Positions 19,070-25,961 of a stretch of 64,000 nucleotides of DNA are shown piece by piece. Position 1 is the first letter of the stretch; each line of letters begins with the position of its first letter. Source of the DNA: Sedimentibacter hydroxybenzoicus DSM 7310 (GTDB lineage Bacteria; Bacillota; Clostridia; Tissierellales; Sedimentibacteraceae); NCBI RefSeq assembly GCF_013403245.1, contig NZ_JACBNQ010000003.1:141115-205114 (forward strand), given 5' to 3'. Position numbers and translations under genes: made by a program. The notes under the pieces were generated by a model that was not told where the DNA came from, made no database searches, and was given only the letters and a program-made list of their open reading frames with translations.

Positions 19070-19091
19070 AGGACTCACCTCACAAATTTCG

Positions 19092-19141
19092 TTAACCGAA
19101 TCGGTTAATAATATATTAGCACAATTAACCGATTCGGTCAA
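19092..19141 (-). promoter_or_regulatory. TetR-operon promoter with two 17-bp operators
   Basis: Operator 1 (19092-19108) is a perfect palindrome TTAACCGA-A-TCGGTTAA. Operator 2 (19125-19141) is the same sequence with one mismatch (TTAACCGA-T-TCGGTCAA). On the minus strand TTGACC inside operator 2 is the -35, followed by a 17-base spacer and TAATAT; operator 1 lies just downstream. Both sites would occlude polymerase. Confidence 0.85.
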
Positions 19142-19161
19142 CATTTTTATGCAATCTGTCC

Positions 19162-19221
19162 TTTATAAAAAGACCGGAGGATCAGAGTGCTAAAATTGCA
19201 CTTAATTCCCCGGCTCTGTCT
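19162..19221 (-). terminator. Terminator after the mutS2-like gene
   Basis: A long imperfect hairpin: CCGG...CCGG outer, GGA/TCC, and GTGC/GCAC around AATTTTA, followed on the minus strand by TCTTTTTATA. It starts just after the mutS2-like stop. Confidence 0.55.
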
Positions 19222-19226
19222 ATTTT

Positions 19227-21134
19227 TTAAATATCATTTCTTCTCGATTTTATTTTTTTATTTATTTTCTTCAATGCTTTCTTTGATCCTCTGTTTATAT
19301 CTCTTTCTAATTTAAGCTCTGAATATTCAACAAACAAAGTATTCAAATCGTATCCCACAGGATACAATTCTCCTGCTTTATTTTCTAATTTTAATTGTTT
19401 GACATTGATTTCTTTAAATTCACCTTTATAGAAAACAGTTAAATTATTAAACTTATCCTTTGACTTGTAAACAATACCTGATTCCTTGTACTCTGTTAAA
19501 TAAACCCTGTCTCCTATATCAAAGTTAATGACTTCTGCATCTGCATTTATTTCCTCATTTTTCATTTGGATAACTTTATTTTTACTTACTATATTAAAAT
19601 TATATTTTTTATCGGAAATATATTCTCTGGCACGCTGTACTACCGATTTGCTTATTCCCATTTTTTCAGCTATCCAAAAAGCATTGCTGTTACCGGACTC
19701 ACCTATAAGGAGTTTAAAAAGCGGCTCTAAAGTTTCACTGTTAAAAAGCATGGCTGCATTTTCAAAATCAGGATGATTTAAGGAATAATCCTTAATTTCA
19801 CCATAATGTGTTGTAGATACTGTAATTGCGCCCTTGTGGTAAACTTCCTCCAGGACTGAAATTGCCAATGCCGCACCCTCGTTGGGCTCTGTTCCGCTTC
19901 CTATTTCATCAAACAGTAAAAGAGTGGATTTGTTGGTGTCCTGAATTATCTGGGCGATATTCTTTACGTGAGATGAAAATGTACTTAAAGCATTTTCTAT
20001 ACTCTGGTCATCTCCTATATCTGCAAATATATTTTCAAAGACAGAAAATTCGCTTACTGATTCACATGGTATATGAAATCCGGATTGTACTGCCAGAGTT
20101 AATAGTCCCACTGTTTTTAATACAACAGTCTTACCTCCTGCATTCGGACCTGTGATAACCAATGTCCTGTAATCCTTTCCTATAGTAAAATTCAATGGTA
20201 CAACCTTATTCCTCAGCATTGGATGTCTGCCATTTATTATATTTATATATCCATAATTATTTACATCAGGTTGAATACCGTTTATTTCTCTGCTGAATTT
20301 GGATTTCGCAAAAATCATATCATAAATTCCCACAACCTCTGCATTTTGCTTCAGTTCTCTGATACAATCATTAATCAAACCGGTTAAAGATGATAATATC
20401 TGATATTCTTCATTTTCCTTTTCAGCAATCAGCTGCTCAAGCTCAGAAGAAAATTTACTCACAGTTGCAGGCTCTATGAAAACCGTAGCTCCTCCGCCGG
20501 AAATTTCTATTACTGTACCCGCTACCTGATTTTTATAGGAAGATTTAATCGGTATTGTAAATTTTTCTTTTCTTTTTGTAATGAAGAAATCCTGTATATA
20601 GTTTTTATTTATTGATGATCTCAAAAATTCATTTAACTTATTTTCTATTTTTATTTCAAGATTTTCTATTAATCTTGTAATTCTTTTTAATTCCTTAGAC
20701 GCATCAGGACTCACTTTATCATTAACTATTGAAGTATTTATCTCTTCTTCAATATGCTCCAACACCTCTATTGACTTTGAGTATCCGGCTAAAACAGGAG
20801 CATAGAATTTCATATCCTCCATATATGCCTTAAGCTTTCTGCATCCTCTTAAAAAGCTTGAAACATTGCTGAGTGCTTCACCGTTTAATATCATCCCTTT
20901 TTCTAATTTTGAAATGATATTATCTATGTGCACAATTCCCTGCAATGGTACTACACTGCTTTCCAGCAGCATTTTCCCTTCTGTCGTTTCATTCAGTCTT
21001 TTTTTAACGGTTTCCATATGAGATGAAGGATGTAATTTATCCATCATAATTTTACCTAAATTACTCGTACAGTAGCTTTTAACATGCTCTTTCAATTCAT
21101 TATATTGTAATTTTTCCATAGCTATATTATTCAT
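19227..21134 (-). CDS. MutS2-family ATPase lacking the Smr domain
   Basis: MutS2 proteins bind branched nucleic acids and, in Bacillus, collided ribosomes. This one has the family's lever and coiled-coil regions and the ATPase: Walker A GPNAGGKT, Walker B LLLFDEIGSGTEPNEG and STTHYGEIKDY. It ends at residue 635 in a basic tail (KKALKKINKKIKSRRN). Canonical MutS2 is about 780-790 residues with a C-terminal KOW-like and Smr nuclease domain; the Smr domain is absent. The ATG has an AAGGA site. A structured leader with a short ORF and a terminator precedes it, suggesting induction by translation inhibitors. Confidence 0.88.
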   Translation of the reverse strand: MNNIAMEKLQYNELKEHVKSYCTSNLGKIMMDKLHPSSHMETVKKRLNETTEGKMLLESSVVPLQGIVHIDNIISKLEKGMILNGEALSNVSSFLRGCRKLKAYMEDMKFYAPVLAGYSKSIEVLEHIEEEINTSIVNDKVSPDASKELKRITRLIENLEIKIENKLNEFLRSSINKNYIQDFFITKRKEKFTIPIKSSYKNQVAGTVIEISGGGATVFIEPATVSKFSSELEQLIAEKENEEYQILSSLTGLINDCIRELKQNAEVVGIYDMIFAKSKFSREINGIQPDVNNYGYINIINGRHPMLRNKVVPLNFTIGKDYRTLVITGPNAGGKTVVLKTVGLLTLAVQSGFHIPCESVSEFSVFENIFADIGDDQSIENALSTFSSHVKNIAQIIQDTNKSTLLLFDEIGSGTEPNEGAALAISVLEEVYHKGAITVSTTHYGEIKDYSLNHPDFENAAMLFNSETLEPLFKLLIGESGNSNAFWIAEKMGISKSVVQRAREYISDKKYNFNIVSKNKVIQMKNEEINADAEVINFDIGDRVYLTEYKESGIVYKSKDKFNNLTVFYKGEFKEINVKQLKLENKAGELYPVGYDLNTLFVEYSELKLERDINRGSKKALKKINKKIKSRRNDI

Positions 21135-21216
21135 TTTGATATTCCTTTCTTAATTGTAATAAATGCTCAGATCTATGGAATCTACAAATAATGCAGTAGA
21201 TTTAGTATATTTGAAA

Positions 21217-21244
21217 ACAAAAAAGCCGCGGATAAACCACGGCT
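21217..21244 (-). terminator. Intrinsic terminator inside the mutS2 leader
   Basis: AGCCGTGG-TTTAT-CCGCGGCT forms an 8-bp stem with one G-T pair and is followed by TTTTTTGTTTTC on the minus strand. It lies 80 bases before the mutS2-like start and after the leader ORF, so it would prevent gene expression unless an alternative fold forms. Confidence 0.8.
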
Positions 21245-21390
21245 GTAAAATTCCATATTTATTAAAATAACAATAGTTATTTTAACAATATTGTAAAGTA
21301 ATTTGCCATGTGTATCTTCCATAGATAATGGAATCAAGCATGAAAATCAAAGGATATACATCCTTAATGCTTAATCCATATTAATTTAAT

Positions 21391-21417
21391 CTATTGGTTA
21401 GATACACTCTCAGACAT
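21391..21417 (-). CDS. Leader peptide MSESVSNQ
   Basis: Eight codons and a TAG stop behind an AGGAG site seven bases upstream. Bases inside the ORF pair with a downstream leader segment (21310-21317), so a ribosome stalled or translating here would change the RNA fold. No similarity to a known arrest peptide was recognised. Confidence 0.6.
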   Translation of the reverse strand: MSESVSNQ

Positions 21418-21448
21418 AAAATTTCTCCTGTTCTAAATCTACATAGTA

Positions 21449-21477
21449 ATGATATCCTTATTTTATTTATAAGTCAA
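21449..21477 (-). promoter_or_regulatory. Promoter of the mutS2 leader
   Basis: TTGACT (21472-21477), a 17-base spacer and TATCAT (21449-21454). The predicted start is about 12 bases upstream of the leader peptide's ribosome binding site. Confidence 0.6.
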
Positions 21478-21649
21478 GGGTTAATTCCTTACTTTCTCTA
21501 TACTTCTCTATACTATAGAAAATGTGTTATCCAAATACTTGACGGAAAATAATATTCCCTTTGACACAAACAGGACTTAATCTGGTAATTATCTTAGTAC
21601 TAAAACCTATGGCAAGAATACAATAAATATTTTTATAATAAGTGTTTAT

Positions 21650-22348
21650 TTATTTTAATAATTTGGGAGATTTCTGTTCTTCCAATATCGTCATTTGTTG
21701 AATAGCAATCTTGTTCAATTTAATTAATCGCTCAGTTTGAGAAATTCCATCATTAATTAAAACAGCATTGATATTTTCCATATTGGACAGGCAAATTAGC
21801 TCATTAATTGACGCATAGTCTCTTATATTTCCCTTTTTATCAGGATTTCCACATCTCCACTCATTGGCTGTTTTTCCAAACATCGCTACATTCAATACAT
21901 CAGCTTCGTTTGCATATACATATGATATTTGTTGCTTTGTCAGTTCTTTTGGAATTAAATTTTGCTTGATTGCTTCAGTATGTATGCGATAATTAATTTT
22001 AGCAAACTCGAAAGCTATATCTTTATGAGCATATGTTCCACCATATCTCCCTGCCTTTGCAATAATTCCTCTTGAATTAGTTCTTTTAGTCCATTGTTTA
22101 ACAGATAAAGTAAATCTGTTAAACCCAGCTTCATTCATAATTTCATTATATTCGTCTTCGTCAAAGTCTAGGTTATACATTCCTTCCCAAATACCTAAAA
22201 ATTCGATTGTATTTTTATTTCTTAGCCATTTTTCAATTAAAACTAAACCATTATCAATATTTTTTACCATATCGGTTAATGAGGTGTAATCTTTTTCTTC
22301 AATTTCTATAACTGAAATTTCTGCATTATTAACATAAATTTTAGCCAT
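21650..22348 (-). CDS. KilA-N domain protein with apparent internal deletion
   Basis: KilA-N is a DNA-binding domain common in phage and mobile-element proteins. Typical segments are present: KWLRNKNTIEFLGIWEG, IAKAGRYGGTYAHKDIAFEFA, and the C-terminal NEADVLNVAMFGKTANEWR. In relatives I know, AFEFA is followed by a W-I-S-P-E-F-K-L-Y-L-IKEFQRLK helix before AKINYRIHT; here AFEFA joins AKINYRIHT directly, so roughly 35 residues appear to be missing in frame. The ATG at 22348 has GGAGGG upstream. The 232-residue product may be defective. A rhuM relic lies just upstream. Confidence 0.8.
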   Translation of the reverse strand: MAKIYVNNAEISVIEIEEKDYTSLTDMVKNIDNGLVLIEKWLRNKNTIEFLGIWEGMYNLDFDEDEYNEIMNEAGFNRFTLSVKQWTKRTNSRGIIAKAGRYGGTYAHKDIAFEFAKINYRIHTEAIKQNLIPKELTKQQISYVYANEADVLNVAMFGKTANEWRCGNPDKKGNIRDYASINELICLSNMENINAVLINDGISQTERLIKLNKIAIQQMTILEEQKSPKLLK

Positions 22349-22467
22349 TATAAATCCCTCCTTTTTTAATTCCCCCGAATTCGGTGGAATTAAAATTGAA
22401 TTAATTCTCATATTTCAATCTCTTTACAACCGAACTAATTATGTTATTATAGGTTTCATAAGAAAAC

Positions 22468-22601
22468 ATCAAGGTTATAAAAAATTACATTATAATTCTT
22501 TCCATCCGAAGCAGCTGTTTAAATTTGATTATAAGATATCGAATGTATGTTCTAATTCCATTGTACCATAATTTGTAAATTGTTGCAAGAAATAAAAAGA
22601 C
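22468..22601 (-). pseudogene. Relic of a rhuM gene and its promoter region
   Basis: Two blocks match the intact rhuM locus of this window. Bases 22468-22520 correspond to coding positions 29868-29920, and 22523-22601 correspond to the upstream region near 30156-30231. The ~235 bases between them are deleted. The shared tract TCGAATGTATGTTCT is exact in both. The relic keeps the same orientation as the intact copy and is not translatable. Confidence 0.8.
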
Positions 22602-22623
22602 GATAGATTCTTATTTTCTATCG
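22590..22623 (-). terminator. Terminator downstream of the ygjV-like gene
   Basis: CGATAGA/TCTATCG stem (22601-22623) followed on the minus strand by TCTTTTTATTTC. Confidence 0.65.
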
Positions 22624-22671
22624 CCAATATATTATTAGTGGGTGTTATGGTTTAAATTAATACTAAAAGTA

Positions 22672-23100
22672 TTAATGATTAATCTCATTTAGATTTTTCC
22701 AGCCATATCTACGAATTGAAATCATTGCCGATATCATGCTGGCAAGTTCATCTATAGCACCTGCCCATGAACCAATCATAAGATCATAAATAATCCATAG
22801 TGGCGAATTGAAGAACATACCAGCAATTCTAATTTTTTGTGCATTGTGTGTATACCCTCCAATTGTCGATGCTATATTTGCACATACTGGGAGAAGTGAT
22901 ATCCATCCCGCCCAAGTTGTAACGACAACAACTACTTGCATAGAGCATAGAATTGCACACATTTTGTTGCTTCGTGCGAATTCCCATTTACTAGCAAGGA
23001 ATAGTGATCTTGCCAGATTCAATATGTAACTGATACCTCCTGTCATTGCTCCTAAAAGGATAAAATGTGCAGTGTAAACCAGATACGAAAAAAACTGCAT
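22672..23100 (-). CDS. YgjV-family membrane protein, probably 5'-damaged
   Basis: The segment HFILLGAMTGGISYILN and the C-terminal RIAGMFFNSPLWIIYDLMIGSWAGAI match the YgjV family of small inner-membrane proteins of unknown role. Family members begin with one more membrane helix; here the ATG at 23100 has no ribosome binding site. A better-looking start in another frame (ATG at 23154) reads MQYVGKQEFAEIIANFMQ and meets this frame at the direct repeat ATGCA-ATGCA, the mark of a deletion junction. The protein is probably a remnant. Last gene of a four-gene minus-strand run. Confidence 0.6.
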   Translation of the reverse strand: MQFFSYLVYTAHFILLGAMTGGISYILNLARSLFLASKWEFARSNKMCAILCSMQVVVVVTTWAGWISLLPVCANIASTIGGYTHNAQKIRIAGMFFNSPLWIIYDLMIGSWAGAIDELASMISAMISIRRYGWKNLNEINH

Positions 23101-23140
23101 TGCATAAAGTTTGCGATTATCTCTGCAAATTCCTGTTTAC

Positions 23141-23611
23141 CTACATATTGCATAAATCATTAACAGGTATCAACACCTTTTCGTACTGATATCGTCCTGC
23201 ATCCACGGTCATACGGCACATTGTAAGCTCCAAATTAAAACGCCGTTTACCGCAGCTGCCGGGATTGAGAAACAGTACTCCGTTAATAATTTCTGCAGAG
23301 TATTTGTGAGAGTGTCCATAGACCACCACGTCAATATCTGTTAGGTATTTTGGTATGTCTTTTTTGTTATGAACAATGAAAAATCTCACACCTTCAATTG
23401 TGACGGTAATACTTTCAGGCAAATCTTCTGCCCATTCCTTATCATTGTTACCACGCACTGCATAGGTCTCCCCAAGCTTTTGTATTGACTCGATGATATA
23501 TGGTGTGTCAATATCACCTGCATGAATGAAGCAATCAGCTTCAGCAAGTTCAGCCATAACAGGCGCTCGCAGCAGACCATGAGTATCGGATAAAATTGCA
23601 ATCTGTTTCAT
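23141..23611 (-). CDS. YfcE/MJ0936-type metallophosphoesterase
   Basis: A compact 156-residue calcineurin-fold phosphodiesterase. The metal-binding motifs occur in order: LSDTHG, HAGDID, RGNND, and YGHSHKY with the final GSC. Homologues hydrolyse phosphodiesters in vitro; the cellular substrate is usually unknown. It starts behind GAGGAG, 19 bases after the flavin/PNPOx-like gene, and likely shares its mRNA. Confidence 0.9.
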   Translation of the reverse strand: MKQIAILSDTHGLLRAPVMAELAEADCFIHAGDIDTPYIIESIQKLGETYAVRGNNDKEWAEDLPESITVTIEGVRFFIVHNKKDIPKYLTDIDVVVYGHSHKYSAEIINGVLFLNPGSCGKRRFNLELTMCRMTVDAGRYQYEKVLIPVNDLCNM

Positions 23612-23630
23612 AAGCTCCTCGTTTAATTTC

Positions 23631-24122
23631 CTATTTAATTTTACCCTCTTCAGTCTCCACTTTATTCACAAAATCCATATTGTAACGAACAGCACCGTGA
23701 TCTTTAATTACCGTGGCTCTTGTAATGCGGATTGCCAAAATAACGCAGTTTTCATCTTTTTCATCATTTGCATCGTCATACCAAGCTGAAAATGCTTCAC
23801 GAAGTTTAGACCTTAACTCAGCATTTTTCGGGTCTAAAACCCATCCGAGATTTTCGCCGGTTCCGTTTCCGGAGAACCACTCAAAGCAAACCGAAAATGC
23901 AACTTCCGGGTTTTGAGCTATCTGCTGCATTTTAGTTGATTTTGCCCAAGTAGTAACATAAAACACACCATCTTCATAATAAGCATCCACATCACGGACA
24001 TAAGGACGTGGTTTACCGTCAGCGTTCGGTTCCATTGCGATAGTAGACAGAGATATGGTATTATCTTTTCCATTGCCGCATCTTTCCTCAATTATTCTTA
24101 ATCCTTCTTCATACCTGCTCAT
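23631..24122 (-). CDS. Pyridoxamine 5'-phosphate oxidase-fold protein
   Basis: A 163-residue split-barrel flavoprotein relative. Segments NTISLSTIAMEPNADGKPRPYVRDVDAYY and VFYVTTWAKSTKMQQIAQNPEVAFSV (given in part: FYVTTWAKSTKMQQIAQNPE) fit small PNPOx-fold proteins that bind FMN, F420 or haem. Cofactor and substrate cannot be told. Strong GAGGAGG site. It lies between two metallophosphoesterase genes in one strand-consistent run. Confidence 0.8.
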   Translation of the reverse strand: MSRYEEGLRIIEERCGNGKDNTISLSTIAMEPNADGKPRPYVRDVDAYYEDGVFYVTTWAKSTKMQQIAQNPEVAFSVCFEWFSGNGTGENLGWVLDPKNAELRSKLREAFSAWYDDANDEKDENCVILAIRITRATVIKDHGAVRYNMDFVNKVETEEGKIK

Positions 24123-24155
24123 TTTTAATTCCTCCTCATAATATTAATAAATTTA

Positions 24156-25040
24156 CTAATCTACCCCTTCTATTGTATACATGGTGAAAATCACAACCTC
24201 AGGTCTTGTAAAAATCCTTGGTATATTAGAAAAAGTGCCTATTCCGCTGGTTGTAAACACGGGTACGTCATCTGCCGAACGGGCGAAACCATAAGCAAAA
24301 TGTGTCCCGTAATCGGTTATAGGCAGACTTCCATACAGCAAGTAAAACGGATAACCAAAAAAAGTAATTTGTCCGGCATGGGTATGACCGGAAAGTATTA
24401 AATCAATCCCATCTGTAGGTTGTTTCATTGACAGGTCCGGACTGTGTGAAAGGAGCAAAACAAAATCATTTGGATTTGCGTTTGCAACAGCCTCTTCTAT
24501 GTCAGGATTCCTGTTATACATATCATGGACACCTGCCAGATAAAAGCCTTCTCTTATAAGCGTTCCACTATTGTCCAGCGGCTTTATTCCGTATTCATTT
24601 TGTGCCCGAAAAAGTTTCTTGTAGTCATCATGATTTCCTTCCACACCGAAAATTCCGTCTGTTGTATTTATTTGAGCTATTTCTCTCACAGTTCCTATAT
24701 AATGATCGTCCTCCATTAAAAAGTCTCCGCCTGATAACAGCAAATCCAAATCTCTGCCATTCAGCTCTGTTGCAACTTTGCGCATATCTTCGTCTGTTAT
24801 CGCATGCATGTCTGACATAAAAGCTATACGATAACCATCTGACTCAGGCGGCCAGTTTTCCGAACTAAACTCAATTTCCACATAGCGAATTATCTTACTC
24901 AGCGTAAGCCCATGTACAATATGTATAACGGGAATAAGTGTAATAATAAGACCAATTGCTGCTACAAATTTGAATTTCCTGCTTCTCGTTTTGTGATTTG
25001 CCAAAAGCATACCCAGCAGTGCCCCTATTCCTCCACACAA
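24156..25040 (-). CDS. Metallophosphoesterase, 3' part of a DUF1294-fusion gene
   Basis: Residues ~55-294 are a YkuE-like calcineurin-fold phosphoesterase: FMSDMHA, GGDFL, EGNHDD, LSHSPD and SGHTHAGQ carry the metal ligands. One membrane helix (AAIGLIITLIPVIHIVHGL) precedes it. The first ~25 residues, GGIGALLGMLLANHKTRSRKF, are not part of the phosphoesterase: they are the C-terminal half of a DUF1294 domain whose N-terminal half is in another frame just upstream (25052-25207). Only a weak TTG start exists at 25040. The gene is a fusion broken by a one-base frameshift. Confidence 0.85.
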   Translation of the reverse strand: MCGGIGALLGMLLANHKTRSRKFKFVAAIGLIITLIPVIHIVHGLTLSKIIRYVEIEFSSENWPPESDGYRIAFMSDMHAITDEDMRKVATELNGRDLDLLLSGGDFLMEDDHYIGTVREIAQINTTDGIFGVEGNHDDYKKLFRAQNEYGIKPLDNSGTLIREGFYLAGVHDMYNRNPDIEEAVANANPNDFVLLLSHSPDLSMKQPTDGIDLILSGHTHAGQITFFGYPFYLLYGSLPITDYGTHFAYGFARSADDVPVFTTSGIGTFSNIPRIFTRPEVVIFTMYTIEGVD

Positions 25041-25051
25041 TATAGTGAAAA

Positions 25052-25207
25052 TTAATAATGTTTTTCACTTATACAATGCTTGCCTTTTAATGCCTTTCGT
25101 TTGTCTGCCACATATAGTAAAAATGTAAAAGTATTTGTAAGCAAAAGAAATATGAGAAAAAACTCTATTATGCCTATATAAAAAATCAGATTTATTATTG
25201 ATTGCAA
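25052..25207 (-). pseudogene. DUF1294 N-terminal half, frameshifted from the phosphoesterase gene
   Basis: A TTG start with GGGGGAG upstream begins a 51-codon frame with a membrane helix and YVADKRKALKGKHCISEK, the first half of a DUF1294 domain. It stops at TAA (25052-25054). Reading one base back at the A5 run (25061-25065) gives EKTLLIFTILCGGIGALLG, the domain's second half, continuing into the phosphoesterase. A single missing A therefore explains the break. No canonical slippery heptamer is seen, so mutation or sequence error is more likely than programmed frameshifting. Confidence 0.75.
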
Positions 25208-25286
25208 TTTCTCTTCTCCCCCACAATTTAAACTTTATCTGTTAAAAACTAACTTAAAGGTCATGGCATAAATTCCTGCCACCCCT

Positions 25287-25955
25287 TTATTCCTCAATTA
25301 TCTCTATAAAGCTAATTATATATTCATACTTATAATCATATGTAACACCTGAAGTCGGATCATAAAAAACACCTTCAAAGTAAACCAAAAGATGATTCTT
25401 AACAGGGCTTCTGACATTTATTATGCAACATTTTGGAAAGTTCACCTTTTCTCCCTGCGTATAAACAAACTTTTTATATGAAAACCCAAAATAGTCAAGG
25501 GTTTCAAGTACTTTACTTATGCTTGCCTGCCATTTTTTACTTTTCATTATTTTTATAACCTCATCAATAGAAATCCCTGCCAGCATTGCAATACATGTTT
25601 GTCCACAATAACCATTTTCAGGCTGCTTCAGGTAATTGATACTTTCAATGTGTCTTATTGGATTATCTTTATTGTACGGACTGTTATTATTTATTCTTGT
25701 CAATTGTTCCAGTATAGTAAATTTAACATCTAATTCACCATTTAAACTCAGTTTATTAAAGATATCATTATTAACCGGAAGTATATATTCTCCTTTACCT
25801 TTCGGTATAAGCTTACATTCAAAGATTATATCCTCAATAACCGCTTTAACAGGTATATTTCCTTTCTTACCACAAGTATCCCAAACATTGAAGGGGATTT
25901 TTATAAATATCCTGTTACCTTCATTATAATGGTATGACTTAAATGAATACGTCAT
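25287..25955 (-). CDS. DUF1905-like barrel fused to a C39-like cysteine peptidase domain
   Basis: Residues ~1-95 resemble a DUF1905 barrel (NVWDTCGKKGNIPVKAVIED, then FECKLIPKGKGEYILPV). Residues ~105-222 look like a papain-type C39 domain: Cys in GYCGQTCIAMLAGIS, His in KNHLLVYFEG and Asp in FYDPTSG form the expected triad order. There is no ABC transporter nearby, so this is not a bacteriocin exporter leader peptidase. The ATG lies six bases after the stop of the AraC/GyrI gene, with GGAAGGTGA upstream. The combination is uncommon and its role unknown. Confidence 0.65.
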   Translation of the reverse strand: MTYSFKSYHYNEGNRIFIKIPFNVWDTCGKKGNIPVKAVIEDIIFECKLIPKGKGEYILPVNNDIFNKLSLNGELDVKFTILEQLTRINNNSPYNKDNPIRHIESINYLKQPENGYCGQTCIAMLAGISIDEVIKIMKSKKWQASISKVLETLDYFGFSYKKFVYTQGEKVNFPKCCIINVRSPVKNHLLVYFEGVFYDPTSGVTYDYKYEYIISFIEIIEE

Positions 25956-25961
25956 GACTAT

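Larger units (their letters stand above)
21171..21442 (-). ncRNA. Structured attenuator leader of the mutS2-like gene
   Basis: A transcript starting near 21442 would carry an 8-codon ORF (21391-21417), several hairpins, an intrinsic terminator (21217-21244) and then the gene. Visible pairings: 8 bases within the ORF (21400-21407) with 21310-21317; TTCCAT/ATGGAA around TATCT; TTAAAATAAC/GTTATTTTAA with a TATT loop; 10 perfect bases 21433-21442 with 21196-21205; and 10 perfect bases 21317-21326 with 21171-21180. Several are mutually exclusive, as expected of a switch. The layout resembles leaders of ABC-F, erm and hflX-type genes; the functional reading is inference. Confidence 0.7.

Noticed and set aside
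25052..25070. Programmed -1 frameshift in the DUF1294 fusion
   Set aside because: The codons around the A5 run do not form a canonical X-XXY-YYZ heptamer and no downstream stimulatory hairpin stands out.
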